Assembly: GCA_046351215.1 (NCBI GenBank)
Contig: JAXLYX010000009.1
Location: 248,001-312,000, forward strand
Reading direction: 5' to 3'
Length of the DNA stretch: 64,000 nucleotides
Source of the DNA: JAXLYX01 sp046351215
GTDB taxonomy: Bacteria > Myxococcota_A > Polyangia > Polyangiales > Houyiibacteriaceae
Position 1 is the first letter of the stretch; each line of letters opens with the position of its first letter. The notes beneath the pieces are model-generated. The model saw nothing but the letters and a program-made list of their open reading frames with translations, did not search any database and was not told where the DNA came from. A program made the translations under genes and the position numbers. This document shows, piece after piece, positions 25,895 through 34,540 of the stretch.

Positions 25895-26011
25895 CGGGGG
25901 AGCTCCAGTGCCCGCGCCGCGCGGGCGGGACGATGAGACGGCGGGGGGAGGGTGGAGGTCAAGCGCCGTTCGCCTCTTTGCCCGCGGCCGGTCCACGGCT
26001 AGCCTGCCGGC

Positions 26012-26302
26012 ATGCGCGGCGCGTTCCTCCCGGCCCTCTTCGCCCTCCTCCTCGCGGCCTGCCATCACGGTGGCGCCGAGACCCATCCGGCCGCCTCGGG
26101 CGGCGAGACGGCGACCTCTGCGGTCGGCGTCGACTCGGCCGCTCCCGAGCCCTCGTCCGACGACGGCGCAGGCGGCCCCCCGACGAGCTGCGAGGGCGTC
26201 GTCTGCGAGCCCGGCCAGCACTGCGAGGTGGTGGAGGTCCAGTGCATCCGCGCGCCCTGTCCGCCGCTCGCCCAATGCGTGGCCGGTCCGGCGGCTCGCT
26301 GA
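26012..26302 (+). CDS. Small Cys-rich lipoprotein
   Basis: 96 aa with lipobox LLAAC (Cys at residue 17), a linker rich in S/A/D/G, and a C-terminal six-Cys module (CEGVVCEPGQHCEVVEVQC, then APCPPLAQC). The VQCIRAPCPP wording recurs in myxobacterial secreted proteins. Position +2 after the Cys is His, not Asp, so outer-membrane sorting is plausible. Function unknown. The gene starts 28 bp before the HTH gene region begins and may be co-transcribed with it. Confidence 0.72.
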   Translation: MRGAFLPALFALLLAACHHGGAETHPAASGGETATSAVGVDSAAPEPSSDDGAGGPPTSCEGVVCEPGQHCEVVEVQCIRAPCPPLAQCVAGPAAR

Positions 26303-26330
26303 GGGCGCGGCGGGAGCGGCCCTTCGCGCC

Positions 26331-27149
26331 ATGGCCAACGACTGCCAGCTCGACGACGCCTTCGTCCGGGCCCGCCTCGCGGAGCTCGGGCTGAGCCAGC
26401 GCGCGCTCGCGGACGAGCTCGGCTTCGAGCTCCGGACGCTCCAGCGCTGGATGGCGGGAGGCCGCATCGGGACCCCGGACGCCGAGCGGATCGCGATGCG
26501 TCTCGGCCGCGGCATGGGCGCCGTCTGTCGCTCGCTCCCCGATGGCTACGCGCACTCGCCGCTCGAGCGGCTCGCGCCCTTCGTGCGCTTCCTCGAGCGA
26601 CGCGACGAGGTGCTCGCGGGCCCCTTCCGCATGATCGACTCCTTCTTCTCGCACTGGGTCTCGCTCGTGCAGTTCCATGCCCAGCCCGTCGAGCGCTACG
26701 TCGCGCGCTTCCCCGTCGACGCGCGCTTCCGGCATCGCTTCGTCCCGATCCGGCTCGACTTCGGAGCGGGCGCGGGCGAGGGGGCCTCCGCGCGCTTCCA
26801 TGCCCAGGTCTCGCCTCGGATGCGCTACCTCTTCGGCGAGGTGCGGCTCCGCGGCGACCGCGCGCGCCTCGAGGAATACGCCTTCACGCGGGCGATGGAG
26901 AGCGAGCTCGGCGGCGAGCGCGCCGTGCGCGTCGACGTCTGGGTCGCGGCGGAGATGCGCGAGGTCGTGATCGCCTCGGACGAGCCGTTCGACGCGCGAC
27001 GCCTCGAGGTCGAGGGCGAGCCCTCGGATCTCTTCGATCGCACCCGCCCCGAGCTCGCGCGCGCTCTCTGCTTCCGCCCCTCGGCGATGGATCTCCGGCT
27101 CGCGGGGCTTCCCGCCTGGGACGATCGGCTCCGCCCGACGCCACTCTGA
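26331..27149 (+). CDS. XRE-type HTH protein with uncharacterised C-terminal domain
   Basis: 272 aa from ATG 26331; the open frame extends upstream but there it overlaps the small lipoprotein gene. Residues about 8-50 are a helix-turn-helix (FVRARLAELGLSQRALADELGFELRTLQRWMAGGRI). The remainder (FRMIDSFFSHWVSLVQFHAQPVERYVARFP, FGEVRLRGDRARLEEYAF, VWVAAEMREVVIASDEPF) is mixed alpha/beta of no family I recognise and may be a sensor. Likely a regulator; target unknown. Confidence 0.75.
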   Translation: MANDCQLDDAFVRARLAELGLSQRALADELGFELRTLQRWMAGGRIGTPDAERIAMRLGRGMGAVCRSLPDGYAHSPLERLAPFVRFLERRDEVLAGPFRMIDSFFSHWVSLVQFHAQPVERYVARFPVDARFRHRFVPIRLDFGAGAGEGASARFHAQVSPRMRYLFGEVRLRGDRARLEEYAFTRAMESELGGERAVRVDVWVAAEMREVVIASDEPFDARRLEVEGEPSDLFDRTRPELARALCFRPSAMDLRLAGLPAWDDRLRPTPL

Positions 27150-27236
27150 TCGTCCGCGGACGTCTTCTTCCTCTCGTGCGTCGCCGGGGCGTGGTACCTA
27201 CCTCGCGTCCGGGCCCGGCCCGGCAGCGGAGGGGAC

Positions 27237-28025
27237 GTGGAGAGAGCAGACACGATCGACGACGTCGTCGCGATCCTCGAGGGCATCGAGGCCGCCGAAC
27301 GGAGGCGGGGGGGAGCGTTGGCGCTCTTCCCGGCGATGTACCGGAGGGTCACCCTCCGCGTGAAGTCCGGCATCGATCGAGGGGAGTTCGACGACGGCCC
27401 CCGCATGGACGTGCTCGACGCCGTCTTCGCCAACCGCTACCTCGACGCGTACTTCGCCCACCGCCGCGGCTCGCCCGTGACCGAGAGCTGGAAGGTCGCG
27501 TTCGAGGGAGCCGAGTCGCGCTCGTCCTCGATCCTCCAGAACCTCTTCGTCCAGATGAACGCCCACATCCTCCTCGACCTCGGCGCCGCGGTGGCCGAGG
27601 TCGTGCCGAAGGAGGCGCTCCCCGGCTTCGAGAAGGACTTCCTCCACATCCAGACCTGCCTCGTCGAGCTCCTCGATCCGGTGCAGGACGTCGTCGATCG
27701 CTTCTCGCCCTTCATGGCGCTCGTCGACGTGCTCGGTGGACGCAGCGACGAGCATTTCGCGAGCTTCGGCATCCACGCGGCCCGCGCGCTGGCGTGGCGG
27801 CGTGCGCATCAGCTCGCGGCCTCGCCCTCGACCTCGCGTGACGAGGTGGTGCGGCGGCACGACCACGAGACCGCGCTCGTCGGACGCGAGCTGCTCGCGC
27901 CTCCCTTTCCGCTCGGTCCGTGCCTCCGGGTCGTCCGGGCGCGCGAGCGCGCACCTCTCGCGAACGTCGCCTCGGCCCTCGGACGGGTCGAGCCGAGGCC
28001 GTCGCTCGACGGCCGTTCGGCCTGA
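27237..28025 (+). CDS. DUF5995 family protein
   Basis: 262 aa from GTG 27237, with GGAGGGG just upstream. Helical protein with the DUF5995 pattern: FPAMYRRVTLRVKSGI, ANRYLDAYFAHRRG, WKVAFEGAE, then LQNLFVQMNAHILLDLGAAVAEV and FLHIQTCLVELLDPVQDVVDRFSPF. Function of the family unknown. No signal peptide. Followed 27 bp later by the cardiolipin synthase gene, probably in one transcript. Confidence 0.82.
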   Translation: MERADTIDDVVAILEGIEAAERRRGGALALFPAMYRRVTLRVKSGIDRGEFDDGPRMDVLDAVFANRYLDAYFAHRRGSPVTESWKVAFEGAESRSSSILQNLFVQMNAHILLDLGAAVAEVVPKEALPGFEKDFLHIQTCLVELLDPVQDVVDRFSPFMALVDVLGGRSDEHFASFGIHAARALAWRRAHQLAASPSTSRDEVVRRHDHETALVGRELLAPPFPLGPCLRVVRARERAPLANVASALGRVEPRPSLDGRSA

Positions 28026-28052
28026 GGGCGTCTTCGGCTAGGCTTCGCTCCC

Positions 28053-29513
28053 ATGGACGCGCTCGGTCGGCTCCTCGAATGGCAGTACCTCGGCGTCGTC
28101 GAGGTCGCGTGGATCGTCCTGCTCGCGACGTACATCCTGCTCGAGCGACGCTCCCCGGTAGCGACCCTCGCGTGGATCCTCGCCCTCGGCTTCCTGCCGG
28201 GCATCGGCCTCTTCGTCTACGTCGTGTTCGGCCCGCGCCGCCTCGAGCGCAAGCGGATCCGTCGCGCGCTGGCGCGCTCGGTCGTCATGTCCGGCGAGGC
28301 CGCGCGCGCCGTGCGCGCGAACCGCCTCCTGCTCTCGATCGCCGCGGGGCACGGGCATCGGTCGATGTCGCTCGCCGAGCTCGCCGTGCGCTCGGGCGAG
28401 GCGCCTCCCGCGCGCTGCGACTCCGTGCGGATCCTGCCGAGCGGGAAGGAATGCTACGCGTCGATCCTCGAGGCGATCCGCGCGGCTCGGCACCACGTCC
28501 ACCTCGAGTACTACATCTTCGAGGAGGGCGTGGTGGCGGAGAAGCTCCGGGACGCGCTCGTCGAACGCGCGAAGGCCGGCGTGAAGGTCAGGCTCCTCCT
28601 CGACGGGCTCGGCTCGCGCGGGCTGCCCGATTCCTTCCTCGAGCCTCTCGAGGCCGCGGGAGGAGAGGTCGCCTGGTTCCTGCCGATCGCCTTCTCGCGC
28701 CTCCGGCCGCGGCTCGTGAACTTCCGCACGCACCGCAAGATCGTGATCTGCGACGGGAGGGTCGGCTTCACCGGCGGCATGAACGTGCAGGACGGCCACG
28801 ACGAGGACGCGAGCGGCGCTCTGGCATGGCGCGACACGCAGGTGCGTCTCGAGGGCGACGCGGTCGGCGCGCTGCAGCTCGTCTTCCTCGAGGACTGGCA
28901 GTTCGCGACGGGGGGCGTTCCCCACGGCGACGGCTACGTGCACGCTCCGACGGGCGAGGGCGAGCACCTCGTGCAGATCGTGGCGTCGGGGCCCGATCCC
29001 GACGCGCAGTTCGCGATCCACAAGCAGTACTTCGCCGCGATCGCGGGGGCCCGCGAGCGGGTCTTCGTCTCGACGCCCTACTTCGTCCCCGACGAGGCCA
29101 CGGTGCTCGCGCTCTGCACCGCCGCCCGGCGCGGCGTCGACGTGCGCATCCTCGTGCCCGCGCGGGGCGATCATCGGATCGTGGACGCCGCGGCCCGCTC
29201 CTACTTCCCCGAGCTTCTCGCGACCGGCGTGCGCGTCTTCGCCTACGGTCCGCCCGTGCTCCACGCCAAGACCCTGGTGGTCGACCGGCACTACGCGGCG
29301 ATCGGCACGGCGAACGTGGACAACCGGAGCTTCCACCTGAACTTCGAGGTCACCGCGGCCGTGTACTCCGGTGAAATCGCGGACGAGCTCGCCACCCTCT
29401 TCGAGCGCGATCTCGCGAAGGCCGCGGAGATCACGGGCGAGCAGCTCGAGAAGCAGGGGCTCGCCGAGCGGCTCTTCGAGTCGGCGGCGAGGCTCCTGAG
29501 CCCGATCCTGTGA
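28053..29513 (+). CDS. cls: Cardiolipin synthase (phospholipase D superfamily)
   Basis: 486 aa. Two N-terminal TM helices (about residues 15-60, with the PVATLAWILALGFLPGIG motif of Cls) are followed by two PLD catalytic motifs: HRKIVICDGRVGFTGGMN (His about 227) and HAKTLVVDRHYAAIGTANVDNRS (His about 404). The enzyme joins two phosphatidylglycerols, or PG plus another phospholipid, into cardiolipin at the inner membrane. Length and motif order are those of bacterial ClsA-type enzymes. Possible operon with the DUF5995 gene. Confidence 0.93.
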   Translation: MDALGRLLEWQYLGVVEVAWIVLLATYILLERRSPVATLAWILALGFLPGIGLFVYVVFGPRRLERKRIRRALARSVVMSGEAARAVRANRLLLSIAAGHGHRSMSLAELAVRSGEAPPARCDSVRILPSGKECYASILEAIRAARHHVHLEYYIFEEGVVAEKLRDALVERAKAGVKVRLLLDGLGSRGLPDSFLEPLEAAGGEVAWFLPIAFSRLRPRLVNFRTHRKIVICDGRVGFTGGMNVQDGHDEDASGALAWRDTQVRLEGDAVGALQLVFLEDWQFATGGVPHGDGYVHAPTGEGEHLVQIVASGPDPDAQFAIHKQYFAAIAGARERVFVSTPYFVPDEATVLALCTAARRGVDVRILVPARGDHRIVDAAARSYFPELLATGVRVFAYGPPVLHAKTLVVDRHYAAIGTANVDNRSFHLNFEVTAAVYSGEIADELATLFERDLAKAAEITGEQLEKQGLAERLFESAARLLSPIL

Positions 29514-29544
29514 AGCGCGCGGCGCGCGTCGGGGCCGCGGCGCG

Positions 29545-30576
29545 TCAGCGACCGAACTGCTCGAGGAACGTCCGGACGAAGTCGTTCGCCGTCGTCGAGA
29601 CGTCGTTCGAGAGATCGCGGACGAACGTGACGAGGGGATCCTTCGAGGTGGCGTAGCGCTCCTGGTAGGAGCGCGCGGACGCGACCACCTCGGAGACGAG
29701 CGAGGCCTCGGGATCGGACGTCCGCTTCGGATAGTCGCCCGAGAGGATGCGCTCGTAGTCGCCCGCCTCGATCCAGCGCCGGAGCTCGGCGAGCCGGACG
29801 ACGTGAAGGGGATGCCGGGTGCCGAGGAGGTTCAGGATCTTGAAGACCCCGTCGAGCTCCGACCCGCCTCCCTCGTATTCGTCCGCCTGGGCGATGAACT
29901 CCTCGACGCTCATCTCGTGGGCGTGCTGTCCGCCCGCCATCTTGAGGAACGCGCGCGCGGCCGCCTCGGGGCTCTGACAGGCGAGCAGGCCCGCGCGATC
30001 GCAGGAGAGCTCGGACTTGCGATCCCATTCCTCGAGCGCCGTGACGATCGCGAAGAGCGCGAGCCCCGGCACCGGCGTCCTCAGACTCACGAGGCCGAGG
30101 CGGAGGAGGATCACGAGCATCGACTTGTAGAGCACGTGGCCCGAGAGCACGTGGCCGAGCTCGTGGCCGAGCACGAAGCGGAGCTCGTCGTCGTCGAGCA
30201 GGGAGAGCGTGCCGGAGTGCAGCACGAGGAAGGGCTGGTCCACCCCGACCGCGCCGGCGTTCACGAAGGGAGTCTGCGTGACGTAGAGCTCGGGCGCGCT
30301 CTCGAGCCCGAGCGTGTCCACGCACTCGCGGTAGATGGCGTGCACGCGCGGGAGCTGTCGCTCGTTCACGCGAACCGCGCTCCCGAGGTAGATGAGGCGG
30401 AGGCTCCTCTCGCCGACGAGCGCGAGGAGCTTCCTCAGCACGGCGTCGAAGCCGGGGACCTTGCGTAGCGCCGTGAGCGCGGCCCGGTCGGCCGCGTGCT
30501 CGTACGCACGCGGGCTCAGCTCCGGGAGGCGGATGCGCGTGGGATCGTCGCTCGGATCGGTGGATGGCTGGCTCAT
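29545..30576 (-). CDS. M48-family metallopeptidase, membrane-associated
   Basis: 343 aa from ATG 30576, with GAGGAGGG upstream. The HELGH motif sits in FVLGHELGHVLSGHVLYKSM (about residues 137-141), with a third ligand plausible in ELSCDRAGLLACQSP. The hydrophobic stretch just after HELGH fits membrane association. PELYVTQTPFVNAGAVGVDQPFLVLHSGTLSLLD before the motif is typical of the HtpX/Oma1-related M48 group. A role in envelope protein quality control is inferred from the family. The C-terminal 80 residues are charged and family-unspecific. Divergent from the channel gene at 30706. Confidence 0.9.
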   Translation of the reverse strand: MSQPSTDPSDDPTRIRLPELSPRAYEHAADRAALTALRKVPGFDAVLRKLLALVGERSLRLIYLGSAVRVNERQLPRVHAIYRECVDTLGLESAPELYVTQTPFVNAGAVGVDQPFLVLHSGTLSLLDDDELRFVLGHELGHVLSGHVLYKSMLVILLRLGLVSLRTPVPGLALFAIVTALEEWDRKSELSCDRAGLLACQSPEAAARAFLKMAGGQHAHEMSVEEFIAQADEYEGGGSELDGVFKILNLLGTRHPLHVVRLAELRRWIEAGDYERILSGDYPKRTSDPEASLVSEVVASARSYQERYATSKDPLVTFVRDLSNDVSTTANDFVRTFLEQFGR

Positions 30577-30705
30577 GGGGCCCTCCTCGGCATCGTCCAT
30601 CGTACGCCGATGCGCCGCGCGTTTCGCCCCCCTCCGTGCCCCGACGGGGCGTCGGCTTTCCGGGATTGGTCGGGCCCCGGGAGGACGGGTAGACTCGGCG
30701 CCAGC

Positions 30706-31392
30706 ATGGGCGGGCTCCTCCAGCAGATCTCGGCTTTCTGGAACGAGGATCGAAGCCTGAGGTTCTTCCTCTGGCTGACCATCGGGCTCGTCTTCGCGAT
30801 CACGCCGCTCGAGGCCCTCGGGCTCGTCGAGGGCTACCTCTTCCGCACGGTCGCCCTCGGCGCCTTCCTGGTCGGAACCTTCACCGTCTCGCGCCGCCTC
30901 GTCTTCCGCGCCGCGGGAACGGGCCTCCTCGTCGGACTCGGTCTCCTCTCGTACCTCTCGGAGCGGAGCTCGAACCCGGGGATCGGCGCGGCGCATTCGC
31001 TCGTCGGCGCGACGTTCGCGTTCTCCTTCGCCGGGATGGTCCTCCGCCAGTCCCTGCGCCCCGGCGAGATCACGCAGCACCGGATCGAGGGAGCCGTCGC
31101 GACCTACCTGATGATCGGCCTCGGCTTCGCCTGGCTCTTCCAGGCCCTCGAGGTCTTCTCCCCGGGAGCGTTCGTGCTCGCGCATCCGCTCCGCGACACG
31201 GCGACGGGGGCGCCCCAGCTCGTCTACTTCAGCTTCGCCACCCTGACCACGGTCGGCTACGGCGACATCACGGCCCTCCATCCCGTCGGACGCTCGCTCG
31301 CCGCCTTCGAAGCCCTGATCGGCCAGATCTACCCGGCGGTCCTCCTCGCCCGGCTCGTCAGCATGGAAGTGTCGCGCAACGAGCGGAAGTAG
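30706..31392 (+). CDS. Two-TM potassium channel-like membrane protein
   Basis: 228 aa from ATG 30706. About six hydrophobic segments precede and include a pore loop, YFSFATLTTVGYGDITALHP (TTVGYGD filter at about 180-186), then a last TM with LIGQIYPAVLLARLVSME. The filter is an intact K+ selectivity signature. There is no cytoplasmic RCK/TrkA-N or cyclic-nucleotide domain, so gating is unknown. The start codon lacks a strong ribosome site. Confidence 0.88.
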   Translation: MGGLLQQISAFWNEDRSLRFFLWLTIGLVFAITPLEALGLVEGYLFRTVALGAFLVGTFTVSRRLVFRAAGTGLLVGLGLLSYLSERSSNPGIGAAHSLVGATFAFSFAGMVLRQSLRPGEITQHRIEGAVATYLMIGLGFAWLFQALEVFSPGAFVLAHPLRDTATGAPQLVYFSFATLTTVGYGDITALHPVGRSLAAFEALIGQIYPAVLLARLVSMEVSRNERK

Positions 31393-31450
31393 CGGCGACG
31401 TCCGCTACCGACCATCCCACGGCCGCGCTAGCTTCCGTGGAGGAGCCGCG

Positions 31451-31747
31451 ATGTCGAAGGAAGCCGAAGCCGCCCTCATGCAGATGCTCGAGTCGATCTT
31501 CGCCGACGAGATCGTCGACGTGGAGGAGCGGACGCGGCTGCTCGACCTCGAAGAGCATTCGGGGCTCTCCCGCGACGAGATGCACCGCGTCTTCCAGCGC
31601 TTCGTCGAGGCGAAGTGGGGCGAGGCGATGATCGACGACCGCTTCACGGATCACGAGGCGCTCGTGCTCGAGCGCATCCTCGAGGAGCTCGAGCTCCCGC
31701 CCGAGCGCATCCCGCTCCAGCTGCGGCTCGCGCTCAAGAACCACTGA
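31451..31747 (+). CDS. Small acidic helical protein, unrecognised
   Basis: 98 aa, acidic, predicted all-helical: AALMQMLESIFADEIVDVEERTRLLDLEEHSGLSRDE and MIDDRFTDHEALVLERILEELELP. The two DxE-rich helix pairs loosely recall TerB-like or tellurite-type helical bundles, but I do not assign a family. GGAG precedes the ATG. Its 3' end overlaps the ThpR gene tail-to-tail by 14 bp. Confidence 0.65.
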   Translation: MSKEAEAALMQMLESIFADEIVDVEERTRLLDLEEHSGLSRDEMHRVFQRFVEAKWGEAMIDDRFTDHEALVLERILEELELPPERIPLQLRLALKNH

Positions 31748-32312
31748 GGGGCGGGGCCTCGAGCGCGCGTTCCTCCACGATCCGGAAGAGCTTCGCGGCG
31801 CGATCCTCGTTCCAGGTGAAGAGGGCGATCCGGTCGATCCGGGCGCTCGCGCCGCGGACGTCGAGCGAACGCGCCCAGGCGAGCGCCTCGCGGTGCTCCG
31901 CCGCGCTCGCCTTTCGCCCGACGCGCGCGAGGGTGACGTGCGGAAGGGCGTCGCGACGCTCCGGCGGGAGGTCGGCGGCCGCGAGGGCGACGTCACGGCG
32001 CGCGCGCAGGGCATCCGCGAGCGCCGCGTTCCCCTCGTCGACCACGGCCGCGATCGCCGAGGGCCGTCGGGGATTGCCGAGCGGCTTCACGGTGCCGAGC
32101 GTGGCGACGAGCGGCGCGAGGGGGAAGGGGAGACAGGCAACGAACGCGGCGCGCGCGTGGGCTTCGTCGACGGCGCCGAGGAAGGCCACGGTGAGGTGCA
32201 CGTCCTCCGGATGGAAGAGGCGGACGCCGCGCGGCGGGCTCGCGAGCGCCGTGCGCACGCGTTCCTCGAGCGAGGTCGGCAGGCAGACGAACCAATTGGC
32301 GCCGCGGCTCAT
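31734..32312 (-). CDS. thpR: RNA 2',3'-cyclic phosphodiesterase (2H superfamily, ThpR)
   Basis: 192 aa with both HxTx motifs of 2H phosphoesterases: VHLTVAFLG (about residue 40) and PHVTLARVG (about 125). NWFVCLPTSLEERV and FHPEDVHLTVAFLG are typical of ThpR/LigT. The enzyme hydrolyses 2',3'-cyclic phosphate ends of RNA; it was first described as a 2'-5' RNA ligase. The first codon overlaps the stop of the upstream lipoprotein gene (32309-32312, ATGA). Confidence 0.92.
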   Translation of the reverse strand: MSRGANWFVCLPTSLEERVRTALASPPRGVRLFHPEDVHLTVAFLGAVDEAHARAAFVACLPFPLAPLVATLGTVKPLGNPRRPSAIAAVVDEGNAALADALRARRDVALAAADLPPERRDALPHVTLARVGRKASAAEHREALAWARSLDVRGASARIDRIALFTWNEDRAAKLFRIVEERALEAPPLSGS

Positions 32313-32953
32313 GGGAGATCCATCACGCGCCAGGTGCTCCCCTCGCGGACGAGCGGCAACGTCCGACCGCCCGTGAGGCGGACGGTGGCCCGATCGCCCT
32401 CGATCTCGACCTCGAGATCGGCGGGCTCCGAGGTCTCCTCGAGCAGCCGGGCGCGCTCGGTCTCGAGCGCCGTCCGCGAGGACGACGAGAGCACGGCGAG
32501 GAAGAGGCGGAGGTCGCCGCGCGAAAGGGCCTCGCGGAGGGCCCGGACGGTCTGCTCGGGGGTCGCGAGGGAGACGAGCTCGAAGGCGCCCCCGTCGATC
32601 GCGAACGGGCCCTCGGGCCCTCCCTCCGGCTCGCGGACGAGCTCGACGGGCAGGCCCCCCTCGAGCGGGACCTCGGCGCTCTCCTCGAGCCCCAGGGCGA
32701 CCGCAGCCTCCATCTGCCGGGCCTCGCGCTCGAGCTCCGGGCCCGAGCCTTCGAGGGCAGCCGCGACGGCCTCGACCGGGACCTCGTCCCGCGTGTCGGC
32801 CGAGAGGAGGCGGTGGACCGCCGCCGCATCACCACGCTCCACGGCCTCGCGATAGGCCCGGAGCGTGTCGCCGGGGCTCGCCGCCGGGCTCGCTCCTCCG
32901 CACGCCGATACCCACACCCAGAGGAGCAGCCACCCTTTTCGCGACCCGCGCAC
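32309..32953 (-). CDS. Lipoprotein of unknown function
   Basis: 214 aa with lipobox VWVSAC (Cys at residue 18). Two similar segments begin DTLRAYREAVERGDAAAVHRLLS and QTVRALREALSRGDLRLFLAVLS, each a helical pair, suggesting an internal duplication of an NTF2-like or DUF4878-like unit. TWRVMDLP at the end is typical of such folds. Coupled to thpR by ATGA overlap. Envelope location; role unknown. Confidence 0.78.
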   Translation of the reverse strand: MRGSRKGWLLLWVWVSACGGASPAASPGDTLRAYREAVERGDAAAVHRLLSADTRDEVPVEAVAAALEGSGPELEREARQMEAAVALGLEESAEVPLEGGLPVELVREPEGGPEGPFAIDGGAFELVSLATPEQTVRALREALSRGDLRLFLAVLSSSSRTALETERARLLEETSEPADLEVEIEGDRATVRLTGGRTLPLVREGSTWRVMDLP

Positions 32954-33076
32954 GGGCGCATCCTATCAGTCGGCAACGCCATCCGGTCACGCGAGGGGAG
33001 TGAACACGGGTTCACGATCCGTCGTCCCTCCCTACGAGGGTCGGCGGATTCCCCCACGATCCTGCATTTCGCGGTC

Positions 33077-33091
33077 TGGCACGGAACGTGG
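33077..33091 (+). promoter_or_regulatory. Possible sigma-54 promoter (-24 strong, -12 weak)
   Basis: TGGCACG matches the -24 consensus exactly; at the correct spacing the -12 element reads GTGG instead of TTGC. It lies 45 bp before ATG 33136 and points at it. The poor -12 keeps confidence low. Confidence 0.3.
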
Positions 33092-33135
33092 TTAAGTGCA
33101 GGAACCGCCTCTCCTGGCCCGATTCCCGAGGATCC

Positions 33136-34131
33136 ATGCGGACGCAACTCAACCTGGCTTTCTGTACCCTCCTGGCCGTCACCGCCGTCGTCGGCGTCGG
33201 CTGCAAGAAGGAGCGGTACTACTGCGACTCGACCGGCTGCTACTACTGCGACGGCCTCGGCTGCCGGAAGGCGACGCCGCCGGACCGGGCTCCGTGCGCG
33301 GGCGACTACCAGTGCACGACCGGGTCGACCTGCTCCTCGGCGGGCTGCGTCATCGGCTGCACGACGAGCTCCGACTGTCCCAACGGGACGGTCTGCATGG
33401 GAGGGGAATGCCTCGCCCCGACCGAGACCCCGCCGACTCCGGTCCCGGGCACCTGCACCCGGAACGCGGACTGCATGACCGCCGGAGCGATCTGCCTGAA
33501 CGGCAAGTGCGCGTGGGAGGACCCGACCTGCACCGGCGCCGCCTGCGGCTGCGATGCGGACCATCCGTGCGCGACCGGCGAGGTCTGCGCGGAGGGCACC
33601 TGCCGGCCCCAGGCAGACACTTGCCAGTTCGACTCGCAGTGCGGCACCGGCAAGACCTGCATCGACGGCACCTGCCATGCGACCTGCACCAGCACCCCGG
33701 TCGACAGCTGCGGAGCCGGTCTCGTCTGCCAGAACGGCGGCTGCTACCCGAATCCGCCGACGGGTCAGTGCACCACCGACGCCCAGTGCGGCTCGGGCAA
33801 GGTCTGCATCGACTCCACCTGCGTGACCTCGTGCACCACCGACACCCAGTGCTCGAGCGGCTACTACTGCGCGTCGGGACGCTGCACCTTCGACGACCGT
33901 CCCCATCCGTTCTGCTCGAGCGACGCCCAGTGCCAGCCGAACCATCCGTGCGTCGAGGGAGTCTGCCGTACCCGCTGCAGCTCGGACACGGAATGCCAGA
34001 TGGTGAGCGCGAACCTCCCTTACTGCCGCAACCAGCTCTGCGTGACGTTCGCCGAGGCGAACAGCAACTGCGTGACCTCGATCGACTGCCAGGGCTCGGC
34101 GAAGACCTGCAAGAACGGGTTGTGTCAGTGA
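33136..34131 (+). CDS. Cys-rich repeat lipoprotein (Dickkopf-like cysteine pattern)
   Basis: 331 aa from ATG 33136, with GAGG upstream. Lipobox VGVGC, Cys at residue 23. Almost the whole mature protein consists of short repeats of the form C...D.QC..G..C..G.C (for example DAQCGSGKVCIDSTC and DSQCGTGKTCIDGTC), about nine units. These Dickkopf/EB-like cysteine modules are common in myxobacterial surface lipoproteins. Probably an outer-surface protein held by disulfides; ligand unknown. Followed by a terminator. Confidence 0.87.
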   Translation: MRTQLNLAFCTLLAVTAVVGVGCKKERYYCDSTGCYYCDGLGCRKATPPDRAPCAGDYQCTTGSTCSSAGCVIGCTTSSDCPNGTVCMGGECLAPTETPPTPVPGTCTRNADCMTAGAICLNGKCAWEDPTCTGAACGCDADHPCATGEVCAEGTCRPQADTCQFDSQCGTGKTCIDGTCHATCTSTPVDSCGAGLVCQNGGCYPNPPTGQCTTDAQCGSGKVCIDSTCVTSCTTDTQCSSGYYCASGRCTFDDRPHPFCSSDAQCQPNHPCVEGVCRTRCSSDTECQMVSANLPYCRNQLCVTFAEANSNCVTSIDCQGSAKTCKNGLCQ

Positions 34132-34156
34132 GCTGAGAGCGGAGAGAGAGTGAAGG

Positions 34157-34190
34157 CGCCGGCTTCCCCAGGGAGGCCGGCGTTTTCCGT
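34157..34190 (+). terminator. Rho-independent terminator
   Basis: Perfect stem CGCCGGC / GCCGGCG (34157-34163, 34176-34182), then TTTTCCGTTT, 25 bp after the stop of the Cys-rich lipoprotein. Confidence 0.85.
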
Positions 34191-34200
34191 TTCGGGGGAG

Positions 34201-34468
34201 GACCGTGCACGTGCCCGGCTCGCGTTCACGTGCACGAAGGACCGTGCACGTGGACGAGGGTCGTACCCGTGCACGCGAGCCGTGCACGTGCACGTGCACG
34301 CAGGACCGTGCACGTGGACGAGGGTCGTACCCGTGCACGCGAGCCGTGCACGTGCCCGTGCACGCAGGACCGTGCACGTGGACGAGGGTCGTGCCCGTGC
34401 ACGCAGGACCGTGCACGTGGACGAGGGTCGTGCCCGTGCACGCAGGACCGTGCACGAGGGTCGTGTAC
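34201..34468. repeat. Tandem GTGCAC/CACGTG repeat array, units of 64, 64, 39, 39 bp and a partial
   Basis: Units starting with AGGACCGTGCACGTGGACGA lie at 34238-34301, 34302-34365, 34366-34404 and 34405-34443, with a truncated copy from 34444 that lacks the central GTGGAC. The long units differ from the short ones by a 25-bp insert of GTGCAC hexamers. A degenerate copy precedes at about 34201-34237. Every unit is dense in GTGCAC and CACGTG palindromes. There are no unique spacers of constant length, so it is not a CRISPR. Confidence 0.9.
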
Positions 34469-34492
34469 GTCTCCTCCCGACGGAAAGGCGAA

Positions 34493-34516
34493 GGCCCCGG
34501 AGTCTCCTCCGGGGCC
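34493..34516 (-). terminator. Rho-independent terminator of the GT2 gene
   Basis: Stem GGCCCCGGA / TCCGGGGCC with a 6-nt loop, 24 bp past the stop at 34541. On the minus strand it is followed by TTCGCCTTTCC. Confidence 0.8.
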
Positions 34517-34540
34517 TCGCTTCGTCGATCCCTCCCTGTC

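Larger units (their letters stand above)
34132..34540. other. 409-bp gap holding two terminators and a repeat array
   Basis: Lies between convergent lipoprotein and GT2 genes. It contains the plus-strand terminator (34157-34190), the GTGCAC-rich repeat array (34201-34468) and the minus-strand terminator (34493-34516). Reading frames through the array encode only low-complexity Arg/Thr/Cys/His repeats and are not genes. Confidence 0.8.

Noticed and set aside
34201..34468. CRISPR array
   Set aside because: Repeats are contiguous without unique spacers of constant length, unit length varies (64/39 bp), and there are no cas genes.
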